A stretch of 64,000 bases of DNA. Source: Streptococcus gallolyticus. Lineage in GTDB: Bacteria > Bacillota > Bacilli > Lactobacillales > Streptococcaceae. Where the stretch lies: NCBI RefSeq assembly GCF_003337175.1, contig NZ_NETH01000006.1, positions 1-64,000 on the forward strand, read 5' to 3'. Numbering within the stretch: the stretch's first letter is position 1; every line of letters begins with the position of its first letter. A model generated the notes under the pieces. That model saw nothing but the letters and a program-made list of their open reading frames with translations. It made no database searches and was not told where the DNA came from. Positions 30,168 through 41,023 of the stretch are shown here, in pieces. Position numbers and translations under genes: made by a program.

Positions 30168-30520
30168 GTAAGTACGACCAAGCAGTGGACAAGTTAGTTC
30201 AAGCTATTCAAAAGCACGATAGTGTGCAAGAATTTCAAAAAGTAGAGCAAAAAATCAAAACTTTTCCAGAACTTGACAGTCTTGTTGACGACATGAAAGC
30301 TTATCAGCAGGAGGCTGTGCTTTATCACAAGATTGACAAGTTAGTGGCTGAAGAAGCAGCAGGAAAACAAGCTGACCAGATACAAAAAGACTTATCGGAT
30401 CTCCCGATTGTCAAAGATTATCGTAACAAGATGCAAGATGCTAGTGATTTGGTTCAATACATCACGAAAAACTTGGAAACGAAAATTAACGAGGAGTTAA
30501 CTAATAATGACAAAAGATAA
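30164..30520 (+). CDS. YlbF family regulator
   Basis: 118 residues, nearly all alpha-helical, with the family pattern [13 protein letters not shown]...[18 protein letters not shown]. In B. subtilis, YlbF, YmcA and YaaT form a complex that affects RNase Y-dependent mRNA processing, competence and sporulation; the streptococcal role is not established. It starts inside the argR stop (4-nt overlap) and overlaps mutS by 14 nt, so it is embedded in the argR-mutS operon. Confidence 0.8.
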   Translation: MSKYDQAVDKLVQAIQKHDSVQEFQKVEQKIKTFPELDSLVDDMKAYQQEAVLYHKIDKLVAEEAAGKQADQIQKDLSDLPIVKDYRNKMQDASDLVQYITKNLETKINEELTNNDKR

Positions 30521-33065
30521 AATTTCTCCAGGCATGCAACAGTATTTGGACGTAAAAAAAGATTATCCAGATGCTTTTTTACTTTTCCGCATGGGAGACT
30601 TTTATGAATTATTTTATGATGATGCGGTTAAAGCTGCACAGATTTTAGAGATTAGTTTAACTAGTCGTAATAAAAATGTTGACAACCCAATTCCAATGGC
30701 AGGTGTGCCTTATCATTCTGTGCAACAATACATTGATGTATTAGTGGAAATGGGGTACAAGGTGGCAATTGCTGAGCAAATGGAAGACCCAAAACAAGCC
30801 GTCGGTGTGGTTAAACGTGAAGTCGTTCAAGTGATTACGCCAGGAACAGCTGTCGCTTCCTCCAAACCAGATAATGCTAACAATTTCTTGGTGGCTATCG
30901 ATTCTGACGGCAAAACGTTTGGGCTAGCCTATATGGACGTGTCAACAGGTGAATTTTTCTCAACAAGTCTTTCTGATTTTACAAGTCTTAGAAGTGAAAT
31001 TCTAAACCTTAAAGCGCGTGAAATCGTTGTTGGTTATGAGCTTTCTGAAACAGAGCAACATAGCTTAGTCAAACAATTAAATTTACTCTTATCGTTTGAA
31101 CAAGAACGTTATGAAGATGTGCATTTAATCGATCCTGATTTAACAGCCTTAGAAATTTCAGTAGCTGAAAAATTGCTACAATACGTTCATACAACGCAAA
31201 AACGTGAGCTAAGCCATTTGCAAAAATTGGTTCATTATGAAATCAAAGATTACTTGCAAATGTCTTACACGACAAAATCTAGTCTGGATTTATTAGAAAA
31301 TGCTCGAACAAGTAAAAAACATGGTAGCCTTTATTGGTTACTAGATGAAACTAAAACGGCTATGGGAATGCGTCTATTGCGCAATTGGATTGACCGTCCT
31401 TTGGTGAACCGAGCACAGATTGAAGAGCGCCAAAATATTGTTCAAGTTTTTCTAGATAATTTCTTTGAGCGTAGTGATTTGACGGATAGTCTCAAAGGTG
31501 TTTATGATATTGAACGTTTAGCGAGTCGTGTGTCATTTGGAAAAGCTAATCCAAAAGATTTATTACAACTCGGTCATACGTTGGCACAAGTGCCAACGAT
31601 TAAGGCGATTTTAGAATCGTTTGAGAGCCCTCACCTTGACAAGCTTGTCAACAGCATTGACACTTTGCCAGAGCTAGAATCGCTAATTCGCTCAGCTATT
31701 GACCCAGATGCCCCTGCTGTTATCACAGAAGGTAGCATTATCCGTACAGGCTTTGATGAGACTTTGGACAAATACCGTAAGGTTATGCGCGAGGGGACTA
31801 GCTGGATTGCAGAAATTGAAGCTAAGGAACGTGCTGCAAGTGGGATTACCAATCTAAAAATTGATTATAATAAAAAAGACGGATACTATTTCCATGTGAC
31901 AAATTCCAATCTCTCTCTAGTGCCAGATTATTTCTTCCGCAAGGCAACGTTGAAAAATTCAGAGCGTTTCGGAACGGCAGAATTGGCTAAAATTGAAAGT
32001 GAGATGTTGGAGGCGCGTGAGCAATCAGCAAGCTTAGAATATGATATTTTCATGCGCGTTCGCGGACAAGTCGAGCGTTACATTACACGTTTGCAAGACT
32101 TGGCTAAGGCGATTTCAACCGTTGACGTTTTACAAAGTTTAGCCGTTGTTGCAGAAAATAATCATTATGTTCGTCCAACATTCAACGATAGCCATGAGAT
32201 TAAGATTGAAAATGGTCGTCATGCGGTCGTTGAAAAAGTCATGGGAACGCAAGAATATATTCCTAATACGATTACGTTTGATGCCGATATTAACATTCAG
32301 CTGATTACTGGTCCAAATATGAGTGGTAAATCAACTTATATGCGTCAACTTGCCTTGACAGTTATTATGGCTCAAATGGGGTCTTACGTAGCTGCTGAAA
32401 GTGTTAATTTACCAGTATTTGATGCGATTTTCACGCGTATTGGTGCGGCAGATGATTTGATTTCAGGACAGTCAACGTTTATGGTGGAAATGATGGAAGC
32501 TAACCAAGCTATCAAACGTGCAAGTTCTCAATCCTTGATTCTTTTTGATGAGCTAGGTCGTGGTACAGCAACCTATGACGGTATGGCTTTGGCGCAATCA
32601 ATCATTGAATATATCCATGATCATATTGGCGCTAAGACCATGTTTGCAACCCATTATCATGAGTTGACAGCTTTGTCAATAAACTTGACACACCTTGTCA
32701 ATGTGCACGTTGCGACTCTTGAGAAAAATGGTGATGTGACTTTTCTTCATAAAATTGCAGAAGGTCCAGCAGACAAATCTTACGGAATTCATGTTGCAAA
32801 AATTGCTGGTTTACCAGAAGAATTATTACAACGTGCGGACAGTATCTTGACGAATTTAGAATCAGGTGCTGCGCAGCTTCAATTGACCTCTGAGGTAGAA
32901 GCTGAGCAATCAGAAGTAGCAGAACCAGTGGCAGAGCAACTAAGTTTATTTGCTGATGACTCATCTCACCAAGAAGTGATTGAAGCACTCAAAAAAGTTG
33001 ATTTGATGAATTTAACACCAATGCAAGCCATAAATGTTATTTATGAATTAAAAAATATGTTGTAA
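30507..33065 (+). CDS. mutS: DNA mismatch repair protein MutS
   Basis: 852 residues (HexA in pneumococcus). The N-terminal mismatch-binding domain has the GDFYELF motif (Phe-x-Glu that stacks on the mispair, about 30-36). The connector, clamp and lever domains follow, then the ABC-type ATPase with Walker [10 protein letters not shown] (about 602-610), Walker [11 protein letters not shown] and the switch [10 protein letters not shown]. It recognises mispairs after replication and recruits MutL, encoded 116 bp downstream. It overlaps the YlbF gene. Confidence 0.97.
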   Translation: MTKDKISPGMQQYLDVKKDYPDAFLLFRMGDFYELFYDDAVKAAQILEISLTSRNKNVDNPIPMAGVPYHSVQQYIDVLVEMGYKVAIAEQMEDPKQAVGVVKREVVQVITPGTAVASSKPDNANNFLVAIDSDGKTFGLAYMDVSTGEFFSTSLSDFTSLRSEILNLKAREIVVGYELSETEQHSLVKQLNLLLSFEQERYEDVHLIDPDLTALEISVAEKLLQYVHTTQKRELSHLQKLVHYEIKDYLQMSYTTKSSLDLLENARTSKKHGSLYWLLDETKTAMGMRLLRNWIDRPLVNRAQIEERQNIVQVFLDNFFERSDLTDSLKGVYDIERLASRVSFGKANPKDLLQLGHTLAQVPTIKAILESFESPHLDKLVNSIDTLPELESLIRSAIDPDAPAVITEGSIIRTGFDETLDKYRKVMREGTSWIAEIEAKERAASGITNLKIDYNKKDGYYFHVTNSNLSLVPDYFFRKATLKNSERFGTAELAKIESEMLEAREQSASLEYDIFMRVRGQVERYITRLQDLAKAISTVDVLQSLAVVAENNHYVRPTFNDSHEIKIENGRHAVVEKVMGTQEYIPNTITFDADINIQLITGPNMSGKSTYMRQLALTVIMAQMGSYVAAESVNLPVFDAIFTRIGAADDLISGQSTFMVEMMEANQAIKRASSQSLILFDELGRGTATYDGMALAQSIIEYIHDHIGAKTMFATHYHELTALSINLTHLVNVHVATLEKNGDVTFLHKIAEGPADKSYGIHVAKIAGLPEELLQRADSILTNLESGAAQLQLTSEVEAEQSEVAEPVAEQLSLFADDSSHQEVIEALKKVDLMNLTPMQAINVIYELKNML

Positions 33066-33181
33066 CAATAAGAGGCAGTCTTAAAGAAGATTGCCTTTTT
33101 AGTTTGTGTTATAATAGAAGATAAACAAGCAAGAATGAAAGGAATAAGGCTGCCTTTAGAAGGCTTGCTAATAGATAAATC

Positions 33182-35125
33182 ATGAGTAAAATTATTGAGT
33201 TGCCAGAGGTTTTGGCTAACCAAATTGCAGCAGGTGAAGTTATCGAACGACCAGCTAGCGTTGTCAAAGAATTGGTGGAAAATTCGATTGATGCAGGGAG
33301 CAGCCAAATCACCATTGAAATTGAAGAAGCTGGTTTAAAGAAAATTCAAGTGACAGATAATGGCGAAGGAATTGCTCAAGATGATGTTGCATTAAGTTTG
33401 CACCGCCATGCCACAAGTAAAATTAAAAATCAAGCTGACCTTTTCCGCATTAGGACGTTAGGTTTTCGTGGTGAAGCGATACCGTCAATTGCCTCCATTA
33501 GTCATTTTACAGTCAAAACAGCAACGACAGATGAAAATTATGGAACATTGCTAGTAGCCAAAGGTGGCGAAATCGAAAAACAAGAACCGATTTCTACACC
33601 CGTTGGAACCAAAATTACGGTTGAAAATCTCTTTTATAATACGCCAGCACGTCTTAAATACCTGAAAAGTCTCCAATCCGAATTAGCTCATATTGTTGAT
33701 GTGGTGAATCGTTTGAGCTTGGCGCACCCAGAGGTGGCTTTTAGCTTGATTAATGATGGTCGTCAAATGACAACAACATCTGGTACCGGTGATTTGCGAC
33801 AAGCAATTGCTGGTATTTATGGGCTTAATACGGCTAAAAAAATGATTGAGATTTCGAATGCTGACCTCGATTTTGAAGTGTCTGGTTACATTAGTCTGCC
33901 AGAATTGACACGAGCAAACCGAAACTATATTACGATTTTGATTAACGGTCGTTATATTAAAAACTTTTTGCTCAATCGTGCGATTTTGGACGGTTATGGT
34001 TCAAAATTGATGGTGGGACGTTTTCCGATTGCTGTTATCGACATTCAAATCGACCCTTATTTAGCTGATGTCAATGTTCACCCAACGAAGCAAGAAGTTC
34101 GTATTTCAAAGGAAAAAGAATTGATGAGCTTAATCAGCTCTGCTATTGCAGAGAGTTTGCGTGAGCAAGATTTGATACCTGATGCTCTAGAAAATCTGGC
34201 GAAATCAAGCACACGTGAGCTTTTGAAACCAGAGCAAACGAGCCTGCCGTTGAAACAAACAGATCTTTATTATGATAAAGAACGTCGTGATTTCTTTGTC
34301 AAGTCAGATACGGTTGAAGAGCAACCAGTACAGTTATTTAATGAGGTTGACAACTCTGTCAAGGAAGTTGACAAGCAACAAACATCAGTGAAATATGCGC
34401 AGCGTTCCGAAGTAGATAGTCAAGATGATGAACACGATAATCTTGATTTTAAAAACAAGACAAAAATCAATAAGATGATTGAAAGTCTTGATAATGAGGA
34501 GTCATCAACTTTCCCAGAATTAGATTATTTCGGACAAATGCACGGAACGTATCTTTTTGCACAGGGAAATGGTGGGCTTTATATCATTGACCAACACGCT
34601 GCTCAAGAACGTGTCAAATATGAATATTATCGTGAGAAAATCGGTGACGTTGACAGCTCTTTACAGCAGCTTCTCATGCCCTACCTTTTTGAGTTTTCTG
34701 GAGCTGATTTTATTAAGTTGCAAGAAAAAATGGAGCTGTTAAATCAAGTTGGTATTTATTTAGGACCATATGGAAACAACACCTTTATTCTCCGTGAACA
34801 CCCCATTTGGATGAAAGAAGAGGAAATTGAGACGGCTGTTTATGAGATGTGTGATATGCTGTTGTTGACAAATGAAGTATCGGTGAAGAAATATCGTGCA
34901 GAATTGGCAATCATGATGTCATGCAAACGCTCAATCAAAGCGAATCACATTCTTGATGATTATTCCGCCCGACATCTTTTGGTTCAGTTATCACAATGTA
35001 AAAATCCTTATAACTGTCCACATGGACGTCCAGTTCTTGTCAACTTTACCAAAGCTGACATGGAAAAAATGTTCCGCCGTATTCAAGAAAATCACACAAG
35101 TTTAAGAGAGTTAGGAAAATACTAA
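33182..35125 (+). CDS. mutL: DNA mismatch repair protein MutL
   Basis: 647 residues (HexB). The GHKL ATPase motifs are [17 protein letters not shown] and TLGFRGEA. The C-terminal domain has [12 protein letters not shown] (about 470-481), matching the DQHA(X)2E(X)4E motif of MutL proteins with latent endonuclease activity; organisms of this type lack MutH. The acidic linker (about 390-445) is variable, as usual. Promoter -10 TATAAT lies near 33111. ruvA starts 1 nt after its stop. Confidence 0.97.
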   Translation: MSKIIELPEVLANQIAAGEVIERPASVVKELVENSIDAGSSQITIEIEEAGLKKIQVTDNGEGIAQDDVALSLHRHATSKIKNQADLFRIRTLGFRGEAIPSIASISHFTVKTATTDENYGTLLVAKGGEIEKQEPISTPVGTKITVENLFYNTPARLKYLKSLQSELAHIVDVVNRLSLAHPEVAFSLINDGRQMTTTSGTGDLRQAIAGIYGLNTAKKMIEISNADLDFEVSGYISLPELTRANRNYITILINGRYIKNFLLNRAILDGYGSKLMVGRFPIAVIDIQIDPYLADVNVHPTKQEVRISKEKELMSLISSAIAESLREQDLIPDALENLAKSSTRELLKPEQTSLPLKQTDLYYDKERRDFFVKSDTVEEQPVQLFNEVDNSVKEVDKQQTSVKYAQRSEVDSQDDEHDNLDFKNKTKINKMIESLDNEESSTFPELDYFGQMHGTYLFAQGNGGLYIIDQHAAQERVKYEYYREKIGDVDSSLQQLLMPYLFEFSGADFIKLQEKMELLNQVGIYLGPYGNNTFILREHPIWMKEEEIETAVYEMCDMLLLTNEVSVKKYRAELAIMMSCKRSIKANHILDDYSARHLLVQLSQCKNPYNCPHGRPVLVNFTKADMEKMFRRIQENHTSLRELGKY

Positions 35126-35126
35126 G

Positions 35127-35720
35127 ATGTATGATTATATCAAAGGAAAATTAACTAAAATTACCGCCAAATACATTGTTGTCGAGGCTGGAGGGCTGGG
35201 CTATATTGTCAACGTTGCTAACCCATACAGTTTTTCAGACCTTGTCAACCAAGAGGTTCAGATTTATTTACACCAAGTCATTCGTGAAGATGCGCAATTG
35301 TTATTTGGTTTTCACACAGAAGATGAAAAAGCTGTTTTTCTTAACTTGATTTCAGTTTCTGGGATTGGTCCGACAACTGCGCTAGCGATTATTGCGGTTG
35401 ATGATAATGAAGGGCTTGTCAATGCGATTGACACTAGTGATATCAAGTATTTGATGAAATTTCCAAAAATTGGAAAAAAGACAGCTCAGCAAATGGTCTT
35501 GGATTTAGCAGGAAAATTTGTCGATGTTTCGGTGGAAAATAGCAAAGCTTCTCAGACAAAAACAGCTACAAACGAGCAGCTTGAGGAAGCTATGGAAGCT
35601 CTTTTGGCACTTGGCTATAAAGCTGCAGAGCTCAAGAAAATTCGTAAGTTCTTTGAGGGAACAAATGAAACAGCAGAACAATACATCAAATCAAGCCTTA
35701 AAATGTTGATGAAAGCTTAA
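35127..35720 (+). CDS. ruvA: Holliday junction DNA helicase subunit RuvA
   Basis: 197 residues. The N-terminal OB fold ([23 protein letters not shown]) is followed by two helix-hairpin-helix motifs ([13 protein letters not shown] and [16 protein letters not shown]) and a C-terminal RuvB-contacting domain after a flexible linker. It binds four-way junctions and loads RuvB (46.9 kb). It is coupled to mutL (1 nt gap). In many streptococci, tag or an lmrP gene lies next to it; here a 560-bp gap follows instead. Confidence 0.96.
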   Translation: MYDYIKGKLTKITAKYIVVEAGGLGYIVNVANPYSFSDLVNQEVQIYLHQVIREDAQLLFGFHTEDEKAVFLNLISVSGIGPTTALAIIAVDDNEGLVNAIDTSDIKYLMKFPKIGKKTAQQMVLDLAGKFVDVSVENSKASQTKTATNEQLEEAMEALLALGYKAAELKKIRKFFEGTNETAEQYIKSSLKMLMKA

Positions 35721-36258
35721 TTTAAAGCTTTTTGGCTATTGTTTCACATGAAACCTTCTGAGCGTAGGGGTAAAAGCTTGGACGCAAAATAAATATTCCT
35801 TAGCCTAGAGACAATTGAACAATATGCCAATTTAGTAACTGCGATTATGGTGACGGTGTCTGAAATCTAATACTTACATTAATAGCAGAGCGTCATGTTT
35901 TAAACCGATAATAGACAGATGTAATCAATTAAGAAGCAATTACAATTGAGGATTATTGCCAAACTAATCTATTTTAGGTTATTGATTTATTTCAATAAAA
36001 CGGTCTCAACTAACCTCCTACATCTTTTGTTTTTAATCTATTATTACGTTATTTGGGAAACACTTGATTGTGGAACTGCTAGATTTGATGGCAAAAGTAA
36101 CGGTAGTCAATGTTACAACCTCAGTGATCTTCTTGTCTTTACTAGCTATGAGAGACCTGTTAAGTTGACAGGTTACTGAACTATTAGTTTGACTGATATC
36201 TGACTTTGTAGCAAAAATCAGCCAATTTGTTACTTTTTTTGATAGAATAAAACTAAAT
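35721..36258. other. ruvA-cinA intergenic, no gene recognised
   Basis: About 540 bp without a supported gene. A 77-codon frame at 35946 lacks a ribosome-binding site and family features. It starts with a parS-like palindrome at 35740-35755, and the right end merges into the competence promoter of cinA. The sequence may be what is left of a deleted gene such as tag (inference from gene order elsewhere). Confidence 0.45.
35740..35755. promoter_or_regulatory. parS-like palindrome
   Basis: TGTTTCACATGAAACC differs from the ParB-binding consensus TGTTTCACGTGAAACA at two of 16 positions (G9 to A and the last base). The core GTTTCAyrTGAAAC is kept. It is in an intergenic region, downstream of ruvA. 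Confidence 0.5.
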
Positions 36259-36266
36259 TACGAATA
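36259..36266 (+). promoter_or_regulatory. CIN box (ComX/SigX promoter) of cinA-recA
   Basis: TACGAATA is the exact competence-induced consensus, with a T-rich stretch about 20-28 bp upstream (TTACTTTTTTTGATAG). cinA starts 19 bp downstream. Confidence 0.85.
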
Positions 36267-36284
36267 GATAAGTAGGTGGCAATT

Positions 36285-37544
36285 ATGAAAGCTGAAATTA
36301 TTGCTGTGGGAACAGAAATTCTAACAGGACAGATCACAAATACCAATGCTCAATTTTTATCGGAAGAATTTGCTAAGTTAGGAATTGATGTATTCTTTCA
36401 AACAGCTGTTGGTGATAATGAAGAACGTCTTTTATCAGTTATTGATTTAGCAAGCAAGCGAAGTGAATTAGTTGTCTTATGTGGAGGGCTTGGTCCAACA
36501 GAAGATGATTTGACAAAACAAACATTAGCCAAATATTTGGGACGGGATCTCGTCTTTGATGAACAAGCCAACAAACGTTTGGATGATTTTTTTGCGACAC
36601 GTCCGCAGTTTGCTAGAACAGCTAATAACGAGCGTCAAGCACAGCTGATTGAAGGGTCAATACCGTTGCAAAATAGCACTGGTTTGGCTGTTGGTGGCGT
36701 GCTAGAAGTAAATGGCGTGACCTACGTTGTTCTCCCTGGTCCACCGAGTGAATTAAAACCAATGGTATTGGATTCTCTATTGCCTTTGTTGTCTGGAGAC
36801 CATAAGCAACTTTATTCACGTGTGTTGCGTTTCTTTGGGATTGGTGAAAGCCAGTTAGTGACTGTTTTGTCAGAGCTGATTACTAATCAGACAGACCCAA
36901 CGATTGCACCATATGCGAAAACAGGTGAGGTAACCCTTCGTTTATCAACCAAGGCAGATGATGCGATGTCAGCAAAAGCGAAATTGGATGCTCTAGAGCA
37001 TAAAATTCTAGCCAAAAAAACATTAAATAGTATTCCTCTTGAACAGTTACTTTATGGCTATGGTGACGATAGCAGTATGGCGCGTGTTGTTTTTGATTTG
37101 TTGAAAGAACAGCACAAAACCATTACAGCGGCAGAAAGTTTGACCGCAGGGCTATTCCAATCTAGTATCGCTGATTTTTCAGGGTCATCTGCAGTATTTA
37201 ATGGCGGATTTGTGACATATAGCATAGAAGAAAAATCAAAAATGCTTCACATTCCTCTTGAAGATTTGCAAGAACATGGTGTGGTAAGTCACTTTACAGC
37301 TGAAAAAATGGCAGAGCAATCACGTTTATTGACAGATGCTGATTTTGGTATCGGTTTGACAGGTGTTGCAGGACCAGATAGCTTAGAAGGGCACCCAGCA
37401 GGAACAGTTTTCATTGGCATTGCTACTAGAGAAAAAGTTCATTCTATTCGTGTTGTTATAGGTGGGCGAAGTCGCTCAGATGTCCGTTACATTGCTACTT
37501 TATATGCCTTCAACTTAGTACGTCAAGCTTTATTACAAGACTAG
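36285..37544 (+). CDS. cinA: Competence-damage inducible protein CinA
   Basis: 419 residues from ATG 36285; a GTG 9 nt upstream lies in the ribosome-binding site AAGTAGGTGG. The N-terminal molybdopterin-binding-like (COG1058) domain ([17 protein letters not shown]...[12 protein letters not shown]) is followed by the C-terminal CinA domain (about 255-410: [20 protein letters not shown]), which in relatives deamidates nicotinamide mononucleotide. In competent streptococci CinA helps RecA at the membrane during transformation. It is preceded by a perfect CIN box, and recA follows 49 bp later. Confidence 0.95.
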   Translation: MKAEIIAVGTEILTGQITNTNAQFLSEEFAKLGIDVFFQTAVGDNEERLLSVIDLASKRSELVVLCGGLGPTEDDLTKQTLAKYLGRDLVFDEQANKRLDDFFATRPQFARTANNERQAQLIEGSIPLQNSTGLAVGGVLEVNGVTYVVLPGPPSELKPMVLDSLLPLLSGDHKQLYSRVLRFFGIGESQLVTVLSELITNQTDPTIAPYAKTGEVTLRLSTKADDAMSAKAKLDALEHKILAKKTLNSIPLEQLLYGYGDDSSMARVVFDLLKEQHKTITAAESLTAGLFQSSIADFSGSSAVFNGGFVTYSIEEKSKMLHIPLEDLQEHGVVSHFTAEKMAEQSRLLTDADFGIGLTGVAGPDSLEGHPAGTVFIGIATREKVHSIRVVIGGRSRSDVRYIATLYAFNLVRQALLQD

Positions 37545-37593
37545 AATTTGGTATAATAGAGTTAATATCTCGAACAAACAGAAAGGGAAAAAT

Positions 37594-38748
37594 TTGGCTA
37601 AAAAGACAAAGAAAACAGAAGCTATCACTAAAAAATTTGGAGATGAGCGTAAAAAGGCACTTGATGATGCCTTGAAATTAATTGAAAAAGATTTCGGTAA
37701 GGGAGCTGTCATGCGCCTTGGTGAACGTGCTGAACAAAAAGTTCAAGTCATGAGTTCAGGTAGCTTGGCTCTTGATATTGCTTTGGGTGCAGGTGGTTAC
37801 CCTAAAGGGCGCATCATTGAAATCTATGGACCTGAAAGTTCTGGTAAGACAACGGTTGCGCTTCATGCAGTAGCACAGACTCAAAAAGAAGGTGGAATTG
37901 CTGCCTTTATTGATGCCGAACACGCACTTGACCCAGCTTATGCTGCGGCTCTTGGTGTTAACATTGATGACCTTCTTTTATCACAACCTGACTCTGGGGA
38001 ACAAGGTCTTGAAATTGCAGGAAAATTGATTGACTCAGGTGCTGTTGACCTCGTCGTTGTCGATTCTGTTGCTGCCCTTGTACCTCGTGCCGAAATTGAT
38101 GGTGACATTGGTGATAATCACGTTGGTTTGCAAGCTCGTATGATGAGTCAAGCAATGCGTAAATTGTCAGCTTCAATCAACAAAACAAAAACAATTGCGA
38201 TTTTCATCAACCAGTTGCGTGAAAAAGTTGGTGTGATGTTTGGTAACCCAGAAACAACACCTGGTGGACGCGCGCTTAAGTTCTATGCGTCAGTTCGTCT
38301 TGATGTCCGTGGTAACACACAAATCAAAGGTTCTGGTGACCAAAAAGATAGCAATATCGGTAAAGAAACTAAAATCAAAGTGGTTAAAAACAAAGTTGCG
38401 CCACCATTTAAAACAGCCGAAGTTGAAATTATGTACGGTGAGGGAATTTCACGTACGGGTGAGCTTGTTAAGATTGCTAGCGACCTAGACATCATCAAAA
38501 AAGCAGGTGCTTGGTTCTCGTATAACGATGAGAAAATCGGACAAGGTTCTGAAAATGCGAAGAAATACTTGGCAGAACACCCAGAAGTCTTTGATGAAAT
38601 CGACCACAAAGTACGTGTTCACTACGGTCTCGTAGAAGAAACCGAAGATGAGAAAGCAGCGGATGTTGTTGAAGAATCAGCAGCCACTAATGATAAGGTT
38701 GACGAAGTTGTTCTTGATTTAGATGATGCTATCGAAATCGAAGAATAA
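37594..38748 (+). CDS. recA: Recombinase RecA
   Basis: 384 residues from TTG 37594 ([20 protein letters not shown]), the start used by related streptococci, with GAAAGGGA upstream. Walker [10 protein letters not shown] and Walker [11 protein letters not shown] are present, as are the DNA-binding loops ([30 protein letters not shown]). The acidic C-terminal tail ends [13 protein letters not shown]. It catalyses strand exchange for repair and transformation and co-cleaves LexA-like repressors. A GGTATAAT -10 near 37550 gives a basal promoter besides the competence promoter of cinA. Confidence 0.98.
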   Translation: MAKKTKKTEAITKKFGDERKKALDDALKLIEKDFGKGAVMRLGERAEQKVQVMSSGSLALDIALGAGGYPKGRIIEIYGPESSGKTTVALHAVAQTQKEGGIAAFIDAEHALDPAYAAALGVNIDDLLLSQPDSGEQGLEIAGKLIDSGAVDLVVVDSVAALVPRAEIDGDIGDNHVGLQARMMSQAMRKLSASINKTKTIAIFINQLREKVGVMFGNPETTPGGRALKFYASVRLDVRGNTQIKGSGDQKDSNIGKETKIKVVKNKVAPPFKTAEVEIMYGEGISRTGELVKIASDLDIIKKAGAWFSYNDEKIGQGSENAKKYLAEHPEVFDEIDHKVRVHYGLVEETEDEKAADVVEESAATNDKVDEVVLDLDDAIEIEE

Positions 38749-38763
38749 TTCATAATAACGTTG

Positions 38764-38795
38764 AAACTCTGGGACAATTGTCTCGGAGTTTTCTT
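38764..38795 (+). terminator. recA terminator
   Basis: The stem AAACTC-T-G-GACA/TGTC-C-GAGTTTT is interrupted by single mismatches and followed by CTTG. The remaining sequence to the spxA promoter (TATAAT near 38982) is AT-rich and holds a small repeat TAGGTC-TTAG-GTCCTA. Confidence 0.7.
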
Positions 38796-39016
38796 GTGTA
38801 AGAATGTCAATCTAAGATGAAAATATTTGAGCTGATTTTTGATTTTTTCAGAAATAAATGGAGCGTTTTCAAAATCACAAATGATTTTTTCGATTTTTAT
38901 TGAAAAAAATAATCTTTTTAATTGACTTTTTTAAAAATAGGTCTTAGGTCCTATGGTTTCGTTAAGGTTAGTGTGCTATAATACAATTGTTATTGGGATA
39001 GAAAGTGAGAGTGCAC

Positions 39017-39415
39017 ATGATTAAAATTTACACAATTTCAAGTTGTACAAGCTGTAAGAAAGCCAAGACATGGCTAAACGCTCATCAGCTCCCTTATAAA
39101 GAACAGAATTTAGGAAAAGAATCACTAACACGAGAAGAAATTTTAGCGATATTAACCAAAACAGAAAACGGGATTGAAAGTATCGTTTCTTCTAAGAATC
39201 GTTATGCAAAGGCGCTTGACTGCGATATTGAGGAGTTAAGTTTAAGTGAGGTCATTGATCTTATTCAGGAAAATCCGCGTATTTTGAAGAGCCCAATTTT
39301 GATTGATGATAAGCGTCTTCAAGTAGGGTATAAAGAAGATGATATTCGTGCTTTCTTGCCACGTTCCATTCGTAATGTGGAAAATGCAGAAGCTCGCCTT
39401 CGTGCAGCGCTGTAA
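39017..39415 (+). CDS. spxA: Transcriptional regulator Spx
   Basis: 132 residues from ATG 39017 (MIKIYTISSCTSCKKAKTWL). The frame opens 12 nt earlier at a GTG without better support. The redox CxxC switch CTSC (residues 10-13) and the ArsC-like fold are clear, as is the RLQVGYKEDDIRAFLPR C-terminal part. Spx binds the RNA polymerase alpha C-terminal domain and redirects transcription under thiol or cell-envelope stress. It is of the SpxA1 type by its position next to recA in streptococci. A terminator follows. Confidence 0.93.
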   Translation: MIKIYTISSCTSCKKAKTWLNAHQLPYKEQNLGKESLTREEILAILTKTENGIESIVSSKNRYAKALDCDIEELSLSEVIDLIQENPRILKSPILIDDKRLQVGYKEDDIRAFLPRSIRNVENAEARLRAAL

Positions 39416-39425
39416 TAGATAGTCT

Positions 39426-39450
39426 AAAAGCTCCGTTTTGGAGCTTTTTT
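39426..39450 (+). terminator. spxA terminator
   Basis: The stem AAAGCTCC/GGAGCTTT is followed by TTT. The following 39451-39672 shows no gene. Confidence 0.85.
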
Positions 39451-39672
39451 AATATTTTCCTTAGCGTGGATTGTTAGAACCAAAGAACTTTTAAAGGTTA
39501 TAGTAGTTGATTGCGCGTGGAAAAAACGAGTGCCTTGCTCTTTTTTATTTTTATAAAATAGTAAAAAGTTCGGTTGATAGTTGAGGCAGGGGGAGTAAAG
39601 GTGGCTTAATGGGACAATTAAAACGAAGGATTTGAAAATGAAAATAAACTTTGGTGAAATAAAGTCAGATTC

Positions 39673-39701
39673 TTGTGAAATCTTTGTGAATAAGCTATAA
39701 T
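39673..39701 (+). promoter_or_regulatory. Promoter of the ireB operon
   Basis: TTGTGA (39673-39678) and TATAAT (39696-39701) are 17 bp apart. The first gene starts 36 bp downstream. Confidence 0.65.
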
Positions 39702-39737
39702 AAATAGTGACAGCTATTTTAGAAAGAAGGTGTAAGT

Positions 39738-40007
39738 ATGGGATTTACAGATGAAACTGTACGCTTTAATTTAGACGATAGCAACAAGAAAGAAATTAGT
39801 GAAACCTTAACAACTGTGTATCGTTCTCTCGATGAAAAAGGGTATAATCCAATCAATCAGATTGTTGGTTATGTCTTAAGTGGGGACCCTGCTTATGTTC
39901 CTCGTTACAATGATGCCAGAAATCAAATTCGTAAATACGAACGAGATGAAATTGTTGAAGAGCTTGTCCGCTACTATCTCAAAGGAAATGGAATTGACTT
40001 GAAATGA
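39738..40007 (+). CDS. ireB: IreB family regulatory phosphoprotein
   Basis: 89 residues, with the DUF965 sequence [29 protein letters not shown] and the conserved [13 protein letters not shown]. In Enterococcus, IreB is phosphorylated on threonine by the PASTA kinase IreK and modulates cephalosporin resistance; streptococcal counterparts act with the Stk/PknB kinase. The N-terminal threonines (T4, T7) correspond to the reported phosphosites as I recall. GAAGGTG precedes the ATG, and it overlaps ruvX by 4 nt. Confidence 0.9.
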   Translation: MGFTDETVRFNLDDSNKKEISETLTTVYRSLDEKGYNPINQIVGYVLSGDPAYVPRYNDARNQIRKYERDEIVEELVRYYLKGNGIDLK

Positions 40008-40423
40008 GAATCATGGGACTAGACGTTGGCTCAAAGACAGTTGGCGTTGCTATCAGTGACCCGCTAGGCTTTACAGCACAGGGCGTAGAAATTATCAGAA
40101 TTGATGAAGAAGCTGGCGAATTTGGTTTTGAACGACTTGAAGAGTTAGTTAAACAGTATAAGGTTGACAAGTTTGTTGTTGGTTTGCCTAAAAATATGAA
40201 TAATACAGAAGGTCCTCGCGTGGAAGCTAGTAAGGCATACGGCGATAAAATCAACGAACTTTTCAATATTCCTGTTGATTATCAAGATGAACGTTTGACA
40301 ACTGTTCAAGCAGAGCGAATGTTGGTTGAACAAGCTGATGTTAGCCGTGGAAAACGTAAGAAAGTTATTGATAAATTGGCTGCGCAGCTTATTTTGCAAA
40401 ATTATTTAGATAGAATGTTTTAA
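40004..40423 (+). CDS. ruvX: Holliday junction resolvase-like protein RuvX (YqgF)
   Basis: 139 residues. The RNase H-like fold starts [19 protein letters not shown], with catalytic-type acidic residues in GLDVGSK and [10 protein letters not shown]. In E. coli YqgF is needed for 5'-end maturation of 16S rRNA. It overlaps ireB by 4 nt and is followed by the DUF1292 gene; the three-gene order is standard in Lactobacillales. Confidence 0.93.
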   Translation: MRIMGLDVGSKTVGVAISDPLGFTAQGVEIIRIDEEAGEFGFERLEELVKQYKVDKFVVGLPKNMNNTEGPRVEASKAYGDKINELFNIPVDYQDERLTTVQAERMLVEQADVSRGKRKKVIDKLAAQLILQNYLDRMF

Positions 40424-40455
40424 TCTAATCATTAATTCATTAAAGGAGAAACTTT

Positions 40456-40761
40456 ATGGCACATAACCATAATCATGATCACGAACATGAAGTTATTACA
40501 CTTGTAGATGAACAGGGTAATGAAACACTTTTTGAAATTCTTTTGACTATTGATGGTCGTGAAGAATTTGGTAAAAACTACGTTCTCTTGGTACCAGCGG
40601 GTGCTGAAGAAGATGAACAAGGGCAAATTGAAATTCAAGCTTACTCATTTACTGAAAATGAAGATGGAACTGAAGGAGACCTTCAACCAATTCCTGAAGA
40701 TTCAGATGCTGAGTGGGATATGATTGAAGAAGTTTTCAATAGTTTTTTAGATGAGGACTAA
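40456..40761 (+). CDS. DUF1292 family protein (YrzB type)
   Basis: 101 residues and very acidic. A histidine-rich start ([12 protein letters not shown]) is followed by the DUF1292 core [19 protein letters not shown]...[11 protein letters not shown]. The histidines may bind metal, but this is not shown. AAAGGAG precedes the ATG. It is the last gene of the ireB-ruvX operon, with a terminator at 40787. Function unknown. Confidence 0.88.
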   Translation: MAHNHNHDHEHEVITLVDEQGNETLFEILLTIDGREEFGKNYVLLVPAGAEEDEQGQIEIQAYSFTENEDGTEGDLQPIPEDSDAEWDMIEEVFNSFLDED

Positions 40762-40786
40762 TATTGTCTTGATATGTTGAAAGGAA

Positions 40787-40812
40787 GTATAGGTTGTGCC
40801 TATGCTTTTTTT
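40787..40812 (+). terminator. Terminator of the ireB operon
   Basis: The stem GTATAGG/CCTATGC (one G-U pair) is followed by seven T. The T-run also serves as the T-rich stretch upstream of the next CIN box. Confidence 0.85.
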
Positions 40813-40822
40813 CATGCTCTTT

Positions 40823-40830
40823 TACGAATA
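40823..40830 (+). promoter_or_regulatory. CIN box before a 42-codon gene
   Basis: TACGAATA is the exact ComX promoter consensus, with TTTTTTTC about 14-20 bp upstream and a strong ribosome-binding site and ATG 10 and 23 bp downstream. Confidence 0.75.
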
Positions 40831-40852
40831 CTAAGTAAAGGAGGTGTGAATC

Positions 40853-40981
40853 ATGACAAAGAAAGCGTGTTTGAGCCAAGAAGAAAGAAGCTTCTTGAAG
40901 TACTATAAAACCAAACCTTATCACCGTTTTAGGGAAATTTTAGTTTACTGTGCCATACTTCTTAAATTGACTAATGATTAG
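40853..40981 (+). CDS. Small basic protein, predicted competence-induced
   Basis: 42 residues, beginning MTKKACLSQEERSFLKYYKT, with a hydrophobic C-terminal stretch (EILVYCAILLKLT). The ribosome-binding site AAAGGAGGTG (40837-40846) is essentially perfect, with 6 nt to ATG 40853. A CIN box lies directly upstream and a terminator separates it from the previous operon, so it is a transcription unit of its own, probably switched on by ComX during competence. The net charge is positive and there is no signal peptide. I do not recognise a family. The next gene starts 42 nt later and could be read through. Confidence 0.65.
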   Translation: MTKKACLSQEERSFLKYYKTKPYHRFREILVYCAILLKLTND

Positions 40982-41023
40982 TTTCTGTTATACTTAAAGT
41001 ATGACAATTCAAGGAGAGAATAA

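Noticed and set aside
35946-36179. 77-codon plus-strand frame
   Set aside because: No ribosome-binding site, irregular composition, and no recognisable domain.
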